A DNA stretch of 64,000 nucleotides from Streptomyces sp. ACA25. GTDB taxonomy: Bacteria > Actinomycetota > Actinomycetes > Streptomycetales > Streptomycetaceae. A program made the position numbers and the translations under genes. The notes beneath the pieces were generated by a model. That model saw only the letters and a list, made by a program, of their open reading frames with translations. It did no database searches and was not told the DNA's origin. Below, one piece after another: positions 7,552-17,423 of this stretch (the stretch's first letter is position 1; every line of letters starts with the position of its first letter). Location: positions 1 to 64,000 of the forward strand of contig NZ_JAQKPV010000005.1 in assembly GCF_028200735.1 (NCBI RefSeq), in the 5' to 3' direction.

Positions 7552-8900
7552 CCCTGCTGGTCGTCGGCCTCAGCCACCGCAGTGCACCAGTGAGCGTCCT
7601 CGAGCGTGCTGCCCTCGCTCCCGAGGCGCGCGGCAAGCTGCTGGAAGACGCGGTGAGCACGGAGCCGGTCGTGGAGTCCGCGGTGCTCTCGACCTGCAAC
7701 CGGATCGAGCTCTACGCCGATGTGGAGAAGTTCCACGCCGGGGTGGCCGAGCTGTCCTCGCTGCTGGCCCGGCACAGCGGCCTCGGCATCGACGAGCTCA
7801 CCCCGTACCTGTATGTGCACTATGAGGACCGGGCCGTCCACCATCTGTTCTCGGTGGCCTGCGGGCTGGACTCGATGGTCGTGGGCGAGGGACAGATCCT
7901 CGGTCAGATCAAGGACGCGCTCGCCGTGTCCCAGGACGAGGACACCGCGGGCCGGCTGCTGAACGAGCTCTTCCAGCAGGCGCTGCGCGTGGGCAAGCGC
8001 GCCCACAGCGAGACCGCGATCGACCGGGCCGGGCAGTCCCTGGTCACCTTCGGCCTGGAGCAGCTGGCCGGAAGCCGGCCGGTCCCGGAGTGGGTGACGG
8101 GCAAGCGGGCTCTGGTGATCGGGGCGGGCTCGATGTCCTCGCTGGCCGCCACCACGCTCGCCCGCGTCGGCGTGTCCGAACTGGTGATCGCCAACCGGAC
8201 TCTGGATCGTGCGGAGCGGCTGGTGTCCGCGCTGACCGGTGACGACGGCCCCGGCCATCCTCACCTGGCGGCCCGTTCGGTGCCGATCAACGCGATTTCC
8301 GTCACCGCCGAGCTGGCACTCGCGGACATCGTCGTGTCCTGTACCGGGGCGTCCGGGCTGGTCCTCACGGCGGACGTGGTGGAGAAGGCCGGAGCCGACC
8401 GACGGGCCGACGCCCCGCTCGCGCTTCTCGATCTCGCCATGCCGCGGGACATCGACACCGGGGTGCACCGGATCGACGGGGCGCGCCTGGTGGACATCGA
8501 ATCCCTCGCCGAGGTGTCCGCCGACGCCCCCATGGTCGCCGACGTCGAGGCCGTACAGGGCATCGTCACCGAGGAGGTGGCCGCGTTCGACGCGGCCCAG
8601 CGCGCCGCACGCATCACTCCGACGGTGGTCGCCCTGCGCGCCATGGCCTCCGGTGTGGTGGCCGGTGAGCTGAACCGCCTCGAGGGCAGGCTGCCCGACC
8701 TCGACGAGAAGCAGCGCGCCGAGGTCACCCGGACGGTGCGCCGGGTCGTGGACAAGCTGCTGCACGCACCGACCGTGCGCATCAAGGAGCTGGCCCGTGA
8801 GCCCGGCGGTGCCGACTACGCGGTGGCACTGCGCGAACTCTTCGATCTCGACCCGCAGACGGTCGCCGCCGTCAGCAACCCGGAACAGGAGCGCCCATGA
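7548..8900 (+). CDS. hemA: Glutamyl-tRNA reductase
   Basis: HemA reduces glutamyl-tRNA(Glu) to glutamate-1-semialdehyde with NADPH, the first step of C5 haem synthesis. The 450-residue protein shows the catalytic STCNRIELY (Cys50), GLSHRSAPVSVLERAAL at the N-terminus, VVGEGQILGQIKDAL, the NADPH domain ALVIGAGSMSSLAATTLARV, and the C-terminal dimerisation helix. ATG 7548 overlaps the rex stop by four bases and the gene ends in the same way with hemC, making a coupled rex-hemA-hemC-hemD unit under the Rex operator. The next enzyme, HemL, is encoded 16 kb away in this window. Confidence 0.96.
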   Translation: MTLLVVGLSHRSAPVSVLERAALAPEARGKLLEDAVSTEPVVESAVLSTCNRIELYADVEKFHAGVAELSSLLARHSGLGIDELTPYLYVHYEDRAVHHLFSVACGLDSMVVGEGQILGQIKDALAVSQDEDTAGRLLNELFQQALRVGKRAHSETAIDRAGQSLVTFGLEQLAGSRPVPEWVTGKRALVIGAGSMSSLAATTLARVGVSELVIANRTLDRAERLVSALTGDDGPGHPHLAARSVPINAISVTAELALADIVVSCTGASGLVLTADVVEKAGADRRADAPLALLDLAMPRDIDTGVHRIDGARLVDIESLAEVSADAPMVADVEAVQGIVTEEVAAFDAAQRAARITPTVVALRAMASGVVAGELNRLEGRLPDLDEKQRAEVTRTVRRVVDKLLHAPTVRIKELAREPGGADYAVALRELFDLDPQTVAAVSNPEQERP

Positions 8901-9916
8901 ACAGCGGGCCCCAGCAGACCACCTCCGCGCCACCGGCCCTGCGGCTCGGCACCCGGCGCAGCAAACTCGCCATGGCGCAGTCCGGCGGTGTTGCGGACCG
9001 GGTGCGGCAGCTCACCGGCCGGGCCGTGGAGCTGGTCGAGGTCACCACGTTCGGGGATGTCTCCCGGGCGCACCTGACCCAGATCGGCGGCACCGGGGTC
9101 TTCGTGTCGGCACTGCGCGACGCGCTGCTCCGCGGTGAGATCGACTTCGCCGTGCATTCCCTGAAGGACCTGCCCACCACGCAGCCGGCCGAGTGCGCGC
9201 TGGCCGCCGTGCCGACGAGGGTGGACCCACGGGATGCCCTGATCGCCCGGGACGGACTGACGTTCGAGGGCCTCGCGGTGGCCGGGGGCGCGGGCGGCGG
9301 CGTCGCCCGGATCGGTACCGGCTCGCCACGCCGCATGGCCCAGCTGAGCGCATGGGCACGCGCGATCGGTTGCGAGATCGAAACGGTTCCGATTCGGGGG
9401 AATGTGGAGACCCGGATCGGGTACGTGCGCAAGGGCGAGCTCGACGGTGTCGTGCTCGCAGCCGCCGGACTGCGCCGGATCGGCCGGGACGCGGAAGTCA
9501 CCGCTTTCCTGCCGACGGAGGCAGTTCTGCCCGCCCCCGGCCAGGGGGCACTGGCGATCGAGTGCGCTTCATCGAACGCACCGCTCGCCGCCCAGCTCGC
9601 CGAGCTCGACGACCCGTCCACCCGGGCCGTCGTGACCGCTGAGCGATCCCTGCTCGCCGCCCTGGAAGCCGGTTGCAGTGCCCCAGTCGGGGCGCTCGCC
9701 GACCTCCATGACGACGGGGAGGCCGCCACCGAAATGCGTCTGCGCGGCGCTGTCGGGACAACCGACGGTTCCACGCTGGTGCAGTTGTCCACCACCGGTT
9801 CCCTGCCGGCATCCGTCGAAGAGATCCTGGCCCGTGCCGAGCGCATGGGACGGGAACTCGCCGAGGAGATGCTGGCCAAGGGCGCGGCCGGTCTGATGGG
9901 GGAGCGAGTACTTTGA
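8897..9916 (+). CDS. hemC: Hydroxymethylbilane synthase (porphobilinogen deaminase)
   Basis: HemC joins four porphobilinogens into hydroxymethylbilane. The 339-residue protein has LRLGTRRSKLAMAQSGGVAD at the start of domain 1, the catalytic loop EIDFAVHSLKDLP, the substrate-binding IGTGSPRRMAQL and RGNVETR, PAPGQGALAIECA, and the cofactor-binding Cys260 in LEAGCSAPVGA. The ATGA overlap with hemA on one side and TTGA with the hemD fusion on the other show a tightly coupled operon. Length is normal for actinobacteria. Confidence 0.96.
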   Translation: MNSGPQQTTSAPPALRLGTRRSKLAMAQSGGVADRVRQLTGRAVELVEVTTFGDVSRAHLTQIGGTGVFVSALRDALLRGEIDFAVHSLKDLPTTQPAECALAAVPTRVDPRDALIARDGLTFEGLAVAGGAGGGVARIGTGSPRRMAQLSAWARAIGCEIETVPIRGNVETRIGYVRKGELDGVVLAAAGLRRIGRDAEVTAFLPTEAVLPAPGQGALAIECASSNAPLAAQLAELDDPSTRAVVTAERSLLAALEAGCSAPVGALADLHDDGEAATEMRLRGAVGTTDGSTLVQLSTTGSLPASVEEILARAERMGRELAEEMLAKGAAGLMGERVL

Positions 9917-11577
9917 GCCCCACCACCGCCCACCCCGTGCACGTCCAGCCGTCCGGGACGGATCACGGGCACGTCACCTTCCTCGGTGCCGGACCCGGAG
10001 ACCCGGGTCTGCTCACGTTGCGCGCTGTCGACGCGTTGGCGCAGGCTGATGTCCTGATCGCCGACCCGAGGGTCTTCGAGGTGGTGCGCACGCACATCCG
10101 GGCAGGGGTGGACACCCCCCTGCAGGTGACGGACGACGACACGTCGGCCATCCCGCCACGGGCTGACGATGCAGCAGATCTTGTCATGCGGGCCGCACGC
10201 AGCGGCAAGCGGGTGGTACGTGCGGTCGCCGGTGATCCGGGGATGGACGCGAACGCCCTCGACGACATGCTCGCCTGCGCCTCCGAGGGCATCACCTTCG
10301 AGGTGGTGCCGGGTATCTCCGAGGCGGTGGGAGTCGCCGCGTACGCCGGGGTGCCGCTGCGCAACGGCAAGGGAGCGGACGTGCGGTTCGTCGACGCCCG
10401 CTCGGCCGACGAACGCTGCTGGACCGAGGTCGGTACCAGTGACGCGACCGCGGTGATCAGCACGCCGCTGGACGAGGTTGCTGCCACCGCGCAGCGGCTG
10501 ATCGCCTCGGGCCGCAAGCCGGACACCCCGCTGTCGGTGACGGTCGCGGGGACCACCACCCGGCAGCGCACCTGGAGCGCGACGCTGGCCACGGTCGAAC
10601 GCACCCTGAAGGCGGCGAAGGTACTGCCGGCCGCGGACGGGGACCGGTCCGCCATAGCGGTGGTCGGGGAACACAGCACACCTGCCCTGCGTGAGCAGCT
10701 GGCCTGGTTCGAGTCGAAGCCGCTGTTCGGCTGGAACGTCCTGGTGCCGCGCACCCGGGAGCAGGCGGCCTCCCTCTCCGAGCAGCTGCGCTCCTACGGC
10801 GCGGTGCCGAGCGAGGTGCCGACGATCGCGGTGGAGCCGCCGCGCACGCCGCAGCAGATGGACCGGGCGGTCAAGGGTCTGGTCACCGGCCGCTACGAGT
10901 GGATCGCGTTCACCTCGGTCAACGCGGTGAAGGCGGTCCGGGAGAAGTTCGAGGAGTACGGGCTGGACGCCCGGGCGTTCGCGGGGATCAAGGTCGCGGC
11001 GGTCGGCGAGCAGACCGCCCGAGCGCTGATCGACTTCGGCGTGCGCCCCGACCTGCTGCCCAGTGGTGAGCAGTCGGCGATGGGTCTGCTGGAGGACTGG
11101 CCGCCCTACGACCCGGTCTTCGACCCGATCGACCGGGTTTTCCTGCCGCGCGCCGATATCGCCACCGAGACGCTGGTGGCCGGTCTGATCGACATGGGCT
11201 GGGAGGTCGACGACGTCACGGCCTACCGCACCGTGCGGGCCTCGCCGCCGCCGGCGGCGACCCGGGAGGCCATCAAGGGCGGCGGGTTCGACGCGGTGCT
11301 CTTCACCTCCTCCAGCACGGTGCGGAACCTGGTCGGCATCGCGGGCAAGCCGCACAACGTCACGGTCATCGCCTGTATCGGCCCGGCCACCGCCAAGACG
11401 GCGGAGGAGCACGGTCTGCGGGTCGATGTGATGGCGCCTGAGCCCTCCGTCTCGCAGCTGGCCCAGGCGCTGGCCGACTTCGGTGCGAAGCGCCGGGCCT
11501 CGGCGCTGGCCGCCGGCGAGGTGCTGAAGCGGCCCAGCGAGAAGCGTCCGCAACGCAGGAGGACCCGTACCCCGTGA
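9913..11577 (+). CDS. hemD: Uroporphyrinogen-III synthase fused to a SUMT-like domain
   Basis: The C-terminal half (about residues 275-525) is HemD, which cyclises hydroxymethylbilane to uroporphyrinogen III; ITFTS-type signatures appear as WIAFTSVNAV and AVLFTSSSTV. The N-terminal half (about 20-255) is the tetrapyrrole methylase fold with VTFLGAGPGDPGLLTLRAV and FEVVPGISEAVG. The usual LKGGDPFVFGRG loop is replaced by RAVAGDPGMDAN, so methyltransferase activity is doubtful. The start is TTG 9913, overlapping the hemC stop. The 554-residue length and fusion are typical of Streptomyces. The tail from about 530 is basic. Confidence 0.92.
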   Translation: MSPTTAHPVHVQPSGTDHGHVTFLGAGPGDPGLLTLRAVDALAQADVLIADPRVFEVVRTHIRAGVDTPLQVTDDDTSAIPPRADDAADLVMRAARSGKRVVRAVAGDPGMDANALDDMLACASEGITFEVVPGISEAVGVAAYAGVPLRNGKGADVRFVDARSADERCWTEVGTSDATAVISTPLDEVAATAQRLIASGRKPDTPLSVTVAGTTTRQRTWSATLATVERTLKAAKVLPAADGDRSAIAVVGEHSTPALREQLAWFESKPLFGWNVLVPRTREQAASLSEQLRSYGAVPSEVPTIAVEPPRTPQQMDRAVKGLVTGRYEWIAFTSVNAVKAVREKFEEYGLDARAFAGIKVAAVGEQTARALIDFGVRPDLLPSGEQSAMGLLEDWPPYDPVFDPIDRVFLPRADIATETLVAGLIDMGWEVDDVTAYRTVRASPPPAATREAIKGGGFDAVLFTSSSTVRNLVGIAGKPHNVTVIACIGPATAKTAEEHGLRVDVMAPEPSVSQLAQALADFGAKRRASALAAGEVLKRPSEKRPQRRRTRTP

Positions 11578-11688
11578 GTGACGCACGCGCGGCCGGCCGG
11601 CCGTGCCGTCCGCGCGTGCGGTCGGTTCGCGGGTGCGCCGCGCGGGTGCCGAGGGTGGTGCGGGTGACGAGGTGAATCAGGAGATGGC

Positions 11689-12663
11689 GTGAGTACTTTT
11701 CCCCAGGCCCGGCCCCGGCGGCTGCGGACCACCCCGGCGATGCGCCGGATGGTGGCGCAGCACCATGTGCGTCCGGCGGATCTGATCCTTCCGGCGTTCG
11801 TCCGGGAGGGTATCCGGGAGCCGGTGCCGGTGTCGTCGATGCCCGGGGTGGTGCAGCACACCCGGGACTCGCTGCGGAAGGCCGCGGCCGAGGCGGCCGG
11901 GGCCGGTGTCAGCGGCATCATGCTCTTCGGGGTGCCGGCGGCCAAGGACGCGGTCGGTTCGGCGGCGACGGACCCGGACGGAATCCTGCAGGTGGCGCTC
12001 CGGGACGTGCGGGCCGAGGTGGGTGACGAGCTGGTCGTGATGTCGGACCTGTGCCTGGACGAGACGACGGATCACGGCCACTGCGGGCTGCTGGACGCCG
12101 AGGGCCGGGTCGACAACGACGCGACACTGGAGCGGTACGCCGAGATGGCCGTGGTGCAGGCCGAGGCGGGTGCCCAGGTGCTGGGCCCCAGCGGCATGAT
12201 GGACGGCCAGGTCGGTTTCGTCCGGCGGGCCCTGGACGCGGCGGGGCACACCGAAGTCTCGCTCCTGGCCTACACGGCGAAGTACGCCTCCGCTTTCTAC
12301 GGGCCGTTCCGCGAGGCGGTCAATTCCTCCCTGCAGGGCGACCGGAACACCTACCAGCAGGACCCGGCCAACGCGAAGGAGGCCCTGCGCGAGCTGGCCC
12401 TGGACCTTGCCGAGGGTGCCGACATGGTGATGGTCAAGCCGGGCCTGCCGTATCTGGACGTGCTGCAGCGGGTCGCCGACGCGGTGGACGTGCCGGTGGC
12501 CGCGTATCAGATCTCCGGTGAGTACGCGATGGTCGAGGCCGCGGCGGAGAAGGGCTGGATCGACCGGGAGCGGGCGATCGCCGAGACGCTGCTGAGCTTC
12601 AAGCGGGCGGGCGCCGACCTGATCCTCACCTACTGGGCCACCGAGGCCGCCCGCCGGCTCTGA
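11689..12663 (+). CDS. hemB: Delta-aminolevulinic acid dehydratase (porphobilinogen synthase)
   Basis: HemB condenses two 5-aminolevulinates to porphobilinogen. The 324-residue protein carries both active-site lysines, Lys198 in [11 protein letters not shown] and Schiff-base Lys250 in [12 protein letters not shown], plus the [13 protein letters not shown] metal region. GTG 11689 follows CAGGAG. It is 111 bp after the hemD fusion, so it may be read from the same transcript or from a promoter in the gap. A strong hairpin 41 bp after the stop ends the haem operon. Confidence 0.96.
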   Translation: MSTFPQARPRRLRTTPAMRRMVAQHHVRPADLILPAFVREGIREPVPVSSMPGVVQHTRDSLRKAAAEAAGAGVSGIMLFGVPAAKDAVGSAATDPDGILQVALRDVRAEVGDELVVMSDLCLDETTDHGHCGLLDAEGRVDNDATLERYAEMAVVQAEAGAQVLGPSGMMDGQVGFVRRALDAAGHTEVSLLAYTAKYASAFYGPFREAVNSSLQGDRNTYQQDPANAKEALRELALDLAEGADMVMVKPGLPYLDVLQRVADAVDVPVAAYQISGEYAMVEAAAEKGWIDRERAIAETLLSFKRAGADLILTYWATEAARRL

Positions 12664-12704
12664 GCGCTGCCGCGGCCCCGTGTCCAGGCAGGGGCGGTGG
12701 TGTT

Positions 12705-12741
12705 CCTGCCGGTTCTCCGGCCGCCCGGGAGAACCGGCAGG
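12705..12741 (+). terminator. Intrinsic terminator of the hem operon
   Basis: A perfect 14-bp inverted repeat (12705-12718 and 12728-12741) with a 9-nt loop lies between hemB and the SDR gene and is the natural end of the rex-hemACD-hemB unit. Confidence 0.78.
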
Positions 12742-12794
12742 ATCAGTGGCGACAGGTGGTCCGGGCGTACCGGGCGAGATCTGAGGGAGGCCAT

Positions 12795-13550
12795 ATGAGC
12801 AAGCGCACCGCGGTCGTGACCGGGGCCAGCAGTGGGATCGGGGCGGCCACCGTGCGGCAGCTGGCCGCGGCCGGCTTCCGGGTGGTGCTCACCGCCCGGC
12901 GGGCGGAGCGGATCGAGGAGCTGGCCGCCGAGCTGCGCCGGGAGCGTCATGACGCCACGGCGCACGCCCTGGACGTCACGGACCGGGCGGCGGTGGACGC
13001 GTTCGCGGCCTCGCTGGGCGGGTGCGAGGTGCTGGTCAACAACGCGGGCGGGGCGCTGGGGACCGATCCCGTGGCCCAGGGGGATCCGGCCGACTGGCGG
13101 GCGATGTACGAGGTCAATGTGCTGGGGGTGCTGCACATGACGCAGGCGTTGCTCCCCGCGCTGACCCGCAGCGGGGACGGCACGGTGGTGGTGCTGACCT
13201 CCACCGCCGGACACGGGACGTACGAGGGCGGCGCGGGGTACGTGGCCGCCAAGCACGGGGCGCACGTCCTCGCCGAGACACTCCGGCTGGAGCTGTGCGG
13301 GGAGCCGGTCCGGGTCATCGAGATCGCACCCGGCATGGTGCGGACCGAGGAGTTCTCGCTGGCCCGGTTCCGTGGTGACGAGGCGAAGGCCGCGAAGGTC
13401 TACGAGGGGGTGGCCGAGCCGCTGACCGCGGAGGATGTGGCGGAAACGGTGGCCTGGGCGGTCACCCGCCCCTCCCATGTGAACGTGGACCTGCTGCTCC
13501 TGCGTCCGCGGGCCCAGGCGTCGAACACCAAGGTGCACCGGGAGCGGTGA
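12795..13550 (+). CDS. Short-chain dehydrogenase/reductase (YdfG-like)
   Basis: The 251-residue protein is a classical SDR with cofactor motif TGASSGIG (residues 9-16), NNAG (82-85), and catalytic Ser136, Tyr149 and Lys153 (YVAAK). It resembles the YdfG group, which reduces 3-hydroxy acids and related small carbonyls with NADP(H). Arg35-Arg36 after the second strand suggest NADP preference. ATG 12795 follows GGGAGG at good spacing. It stands alone between two terminators, so it has its own promoter. The substrate cannot be named from sequence. Confidence 0.85.
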   Translation: MSKRTAVVTGASSGIGAATVRQLAAAGFRVVLTARRAERIEELAAELRRERHDATAHALDVTDRAAVDAFAASLGGCEVLVNNAGGALGTDPVAQGDPADWRAMYEVNVLGVLHMTQALLPALTRSGDGTVVVLTSTAGHGTYEGGAGYVAAKHGAHVLAETLRLELCGEPVRVIEIAPGMVRTEEFSLARFRGDEAKAAKVYEGVAEPLTAEDVAETVAWAVTRPSHVNVDLLLLRPRAQASNTKVHRER

Positions 13551-13620
13551 GGCCCGGTCCCGGGCCGCAGGTGGGGGGCTGTCGCGCTGCTGCGGTCCGG
13601 GACACGGGCGGTCGGGGCGG

Positions 13621-13650
13621 CCGTTCCCCGGCCAGGCTGCCGGGGAACGG
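13621..13650. terminator. Bidirectional terminator between the SDR and protease genes
   Basis: A perfect 11-bp inverted repeat (13621-13631 and 13640-13650, 8-nt loop) lies between two convergent genes and ends 9 bp before the protease stop, so it can serve both strands. Confidence 0.72.
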
Positions 13651-13659
13651 GTCACCGGA

Positions 13660-15183
13660 TCATCGGATGGTGACGGTCCGCGAGGTGGAGCCGGTGGCGC
13701 CGTCGTTGTCGGTGACCGTGAGGGTCACGGTGTAGGTGCCGGTCCGGTTGTAGGTCTTCCAGGTGGTGGAGCCGGTGCCGGTGGTGCCGTCACCGAAGCT
13801 CCATGCGTAGGAGACGATCTGGCCGTCGGCGTCCGTCGAGCCGGTGCCGTCGAAGTAGCACATGCCGAGGAACGTGTAGCAGTAGCCGGTGATGTCGGCA
13901 GCCGGCGGCTGGTTGTCACCGGGCTCGCCCGGGTCACCGGGGTCACCGGGGTCGCCCGGGTCGCCGGCGCCGATCTGGAGGAGCTTGTTCGGGCTGCCGC
14001 TGCCGGGGTTGCTGATCTTGCCGGTGACCGCGGCGGAGTCCAGGGCGTTCCAGACCTGCCCCGGGGTGGCTGAGGGGTTGTCGGCGAGGAAGAGGGCGGC
14101 TGCTCCGGCGACGTGCGGGGCTGCCATGGAGGTGCCGGAGATGGAGCGGGTGGCGGTGTTGCTGCCGATCCACGGTGCCGTGATGTTCTGACCGGGAGCG
14201 AAGATCTGCACCGCGCTGCCGTAGCTGGAGAACGAGGCGCGGGCATCGGTGCTGGTGCTGGCGGCCACGGTGATGGCCTCCGCCACGCGGGCGGGGGACC
14301 CGTTCCCGGCGTTGGCGTTGTCGTTGCCGGCCGCCACGGCGTAGGTGACACCGGAGGCGACGGAGTTCCGCACGGCCTGGTCGAGTGCGGAGTTGGCGCT
14401 GCCGCCCAGGCTCATGTTGGCGACCGAGGGGCCGGAGGCGTTGGCGGTGACCCAGTCGACGCCGTTGATGACACCCTGGATGGTTCCGGAGCCCTGGTTG
14501 TTGAGCACCCGCACGGAGACGAGGTCGACCTTCTTGGCCACGCCGTAGGCGGTGCCGCCGACGGTGCCCGCCACGTGGGTGCCGTGGCCGTTGCCGTCGT
14601 TGCCGTTGCCGCCGAAGGCGTCGAAGCCGGCTGTGGCCCGGCCGCCGAAGTCGGTGTGCGTGTAGTTGATCCCGGTGTCGAGGATGTAGGCGGTGACGCC
14701 CTCACCCGCGTGGTCGGGGTAGGTGTAGCGGTTGTCCAGCGGCAGGTTCGGCTGGTCGATCCGGTCCAGGCCCCAGGACGGCGGGTTGGTCTGGGTGGCG
14801 GCCAGTTGCACGACCTCGTCCTGGACGACCTTGTCCACCGCGGGGTCGGCCGCGAAGGCAAGGGCCTGCTCCTCGGTGGCCTCGACGGCGTATCCGTTGA
14901 GCGCGGCTTCATAGGTGGTGGTGATCTCCGCGCCGTACTTGGCGGCCAGGTCCGCGGCCTTCGAGGAGCCGGCGTCCAGTGCCGACTCGTGCAGCGTCAC
15001 GATGTAGCTGCCTTCGATCGCCTCGGCGATTCCGGCGTTCTCGATGATGCCCTGGACCGACGGGGTGTCCGCGGCGGATGCCGCGGCCGGCAGCGCTGCG
15101 CCGAGGCCGAGCGCGAGCGTCGCGGCGGTGGCCACGACTGCGCCTTGTCTGCGGCGGTGGGGGGTGGTACGCATGCCTGCCAT
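13660..15183 (-). CDS. Secreted subtilisin-family serine protease with PKD domain
   Basis: This is an S8 peptidase exported by a signal peptide (residues 1-37, basic start then ALPAAASA). It has an I9 inhibitor pro-domain (about 58-128, YIVTLHE onward), a catalytic domain with Asp169 (YILDTGIN), His200 (NGHGTHVAG) and Ser352 (SGTSMAAPHVAG), a linker of GDP repeats at about residue 400, and a C-terminal PKD domain (SFGDGTTGTGSTTW). The layout is that of Streptomyces extracellular proteinase K-like enzymes; the PKD domain may aid binding to insoluble protein. I chose ATG 15183, nine bases after AGGAGG. The gene appears monocistronic. Confidence 0.9.
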   Translation of the reverse strand: MAGMRTTPHRRRQGAVVATAATLALGLGAALPAAASAADTPSVQGIIENAGIAEAIEGSYIVTLHESALDAGSSKAADLAAKYGAEITTTYEAALNGYAVEATEEQALAFAADPAVDKVVQDEVVQLAATQTNPPSWGLDRIDQPNLPLDNRYTYPDHAGEGVTAYILDTGINYTHTDFGGRATAGFDAFGGNGNDGNGHGTHVAGTVGGTAYGVAKKVDLVSVRVLNNQGSGTIQGVINGVDWVTANASGPSVANMSLGGSANSALDQAVRNSVASGVTYAVAAGNDNANAGNGSPARVAEAITVAASTSTDARASFSSYGSAVQIFAPGQNITAPWIGSNTATRSISGTSMAAPHVAGAAALFLADNPSATPGQVWNALDSAAVTGKISNPGSGSPNKLLQIGAGDPGDPGDPGDPGEPGDNQPPAADITGYCYTFLGMCYFDGTGSTDADGQIVSYAWSFGDGTTGTGSTTWKTYNRTGTYTVTLTVTDNDGATGSTSRTVTIR

Positions 15184-15377
15184 ACGAGGGGTCCTCCTCT
15201 TGTGGTGGTGCGCCAACGGGAAGAGAACGGCGTGGTCATGACAACTGCCGTCGTCGAAAGATTCACTCAACCAGAGGAAATGGGCAAGGGGTTGGGACGC
15301 GATTTCACGTGGACGTCACATGCCCGGGGCAGACGCACCGGCCGCACCGCACACATTCCACGGTCAGACACACACAA

Positions 15378-15415
15378 AGCGACCGCCCTGCACCGGAATG
15401 CACAGGACGGCCGCT
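15378..15415 (-). terminator. Terminator of argS, oriented on the minus strand
   Basis: Arms 15378-15390 and 15403-15415 pair over 13 bp. The two non-Watson-Crick positions are G-U wobbles only in minus-strand RNA, and are A-C mismatches on the other strand. Minus-strand sequence then runs TTTGTGTGTG. It lies 88 bp after the argS stop; the rest of 15184-15502 is leader DNA of the protease gene. Confidence 0.75.
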
Positions 15416-15502
15416 CGGCCGGACAGCAGCCGTTCAGTCGAACAGCGTCCGCTGTGAAGGGAGTTGCGCGTCGGAACCGGACCGGAGCCGGCGCGCGGCC
15501 GG

Positions 15503-17278
15503 CTACAGGCGCTCGGGCATCCGGATGCCGAGCAGCGCCATCCCCTGACGCAGGGTGCGCGCGGTCAGCTCGCAGAGGAACAGGCGGTTCTCCATGAGCT
15601 CGGGGGTCTCCGCCTTGAGAACCGGACACTGGTCGTAGAACGGCGTGAACGCCGTGGCCAGGCCGTACAGGTAGCCGGCGAGCCGGTGCGGCTCGTAGGT
15701 CTCGGCGACGGCCTGGACCGTCTCGGCGAACTCGTCCAGATGCAGGGCGAGGGCGCGCTCCGCGGGAGCCAGGGACAGCTCCGGGTGGGCGGTGGGCTGC
15801 CGGTCCCCGGCCCGCCGGACGATCGACTGGATCCGGACATGGGCGTACTGGATGTAGACGCTGGTGTCGCCGTTCAGCGAGACCATCCGGTCCAGGTCGA
15901 AGACGTAGTCCCGGGACATCGAGGTGGACAGGTCCGCGTACTTGACCGCGCCGATGCCCACCTGCCCCGCCCGCCCGGCGACCTCGGCCGCGGAGAGCAG
16001 CTGGTCCTTGTCCTTCTCCTGCACCACCTGCGAGGCCCGGTCGACGGCCTCGTCGAGCAGGTCGATCAGCCGCACCGACTCGCCCTCCCGGGTCTTGAAC
16101 GGCTTGCCGTCCTTCCCGAGCACCGTGCCGAAGGGCAGATGCCGGCAGGTCTCCCCGTCGGTGAGCCAGCCCGCCCGGCGGGCCGTCTCGAAGACCATCC
16201 TGAAGTGCAGCGCCTGCCGGGCGTCCACCACGTACAGCAGGGTGTCGGCGTGCAGCCGGCCGACCCGGTCCCGGATCGCGGACAGGTCGGTGGCCGCGTA
16301 GCCGAAACCGCCGTCGGCCTTCCGCACGATCAGCGGTACCGGGTTGCCGTCCTGGCCCTTGACGTCGTCGAAGAAGACGCAGAGGGCCCCTTCGGACCGC
16401 ACCGCCACGCCGGACTCCTCCAGGAGCCGGCAGGTTTCCTCCAGGGTGTCGTTGTAGGCGCTCTCGCCCACCACGTCCGCGTCCTTGACCTCCACGTCCA
16501 GGCGGTCGTACACGGCACGGAAGTAGATCATCGACTCGTCGACGATCCGGTGCCAGTGCGCCAGCGTCTCCTCGTCACCGGCCTGGAGCTGCACCACCCG
16601 TGCCCGCGCCCGCTCCTTGAAGCCCTCGTCGGAGTCGAACAGCGTGCGGGAGGCCCGGTACAGGCGGCCGAGCCGCGTCATGGCGGCCTCGCCCGACTCC
16701 CCGGCACCGCCCGCCTCGGAAGTGTGGTCCAGCTCGTGCGGGTGCTCGGTGAGGTACTGGATCAGCATCCCGAACTGGGTGCCCCAGTCACCGATGTGGT
16801 GGCGGCGCACCACCGTCTCGCCGCGGAACTCCAGCAGCCGCACGAGCGCGTCACCGATCACGGTGGACCGCAGGTGCCCGACGTGCATCTCCTTCGCCAC
16901 GTTCGGCTGCGAGTAGTCGATGACCGTGGTGCCCGGCCGCTCGGCACGCGGCACTCCCAGCCGCTCGTCCGCGGCGCGCGCGGCCAGCGTGGAGAGGATC
17001 GCCCGGTCGGTCACGGTGATGTTCAGGAATCCGGGCCCGGAGACCTCGATCTCCCGGATCAGCTCGTCGTCCGGCAGCGCTTCCACGACCCGGCCGGCCA
17101 GCTCCCGCGGGTTCCCCTTGAGCCGCTTGGCGAGCGCCAGCATGCCGTTCGCCTGGAAATCGGCCCGGTCGCTGCGTCGCAGCAGCGGGTCCGAGGAGCC
17201 CGCTTCCGGCAGAGCGGCCGAGAGGGCGTCCGCGAGGCGCTGATGGACCGTGGCGGCGAGCGAGGGGACCGGGGCCAT
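15503..17278 (-). CDS. argS: Arginyl-tRNA synthetase
   Basis: ArgRS charges tRNA(Arg). The 591-residue protein has the N-terminal additional domain (about 1-100), the class I HIGH signature as [12 protein letters not shown], the Rossmann core with [10 protein letters not shown] and [31 protein letters not shown] in place of a canonical KMSKS, and a C-terminal anticodon-binding DALR domain ending [15 protein letters not shown] 17278 matches the family start. It is divergent from lysS across 145 bp; both promoters must lie there. Confidence 0.95.
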   Translation of the reverse strand: MAPVPSLAATVHQRLADALSAALPEAGSSDPLLRRSDRADFQANGMLALAKRLKGNPRELAGRVVEALPDDELIREIEVSGPGFLNITVTDRAILSTLAARAADERLGVPRAERPGTTVIDYSQPNVAKEMHVGHLRSTVIGDALVRLLEFRGETVVRRHHIGDWGTQFGMLIQYLTEHPHELDHTSEAGGAGESGEAAMTRLGRLYRASRTLFDSDEGFKERARARVVQLQAGDEETLAHWHRIVDESMIYFRAVYDRLDVEVKDADVVGESAYNDTLEETCRLLEESGVAVRSEGALCVFFDDVKGQDGNPVPLIVRKADGGFGYAATDLSAIRDRVGRLHADTLLYVVDARQALHFRMVFETARRAGWLTDGETCRHLPFGTVLGKDGKPFKTREGESVRLIDLLDEAVDRASQVVQEKDKDQLLSAAEVAGRAGQVGIGAVKYADLSTSMSRDYVFDLDRMVSLNGDTSVYIQYAHVRIQSIVRRAGDRQPTAHPELSLAPAERALALHLDEFAETVQAVAETYEPHRLAGYLYGLATAFTPFYDQCPVLKAETPELMENRLFLCELTARTLRQGMALLGIRMPERL

Positions 17279-17423
17279 GAGGTCTGTGCCGTTCCGTCGG
17301 GGGTGGGGTGGGTCGATGCCCGCCCAGTATTCCATCCGTGCCACGGGTGCGGGCGGCACCTGCCCCCGGTGGGACAATGGGGGAGTCAGGCTTGGTGAGC
17401 ACGAGGAGAAGGAAGTACCGGAA

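Noticed and set aside
8872..11586. A 904-codon minus-strand open frame opposite hemC and hemD
   Set aside because: It is an antisense shadow of two secure haem genes and has no domain signature.
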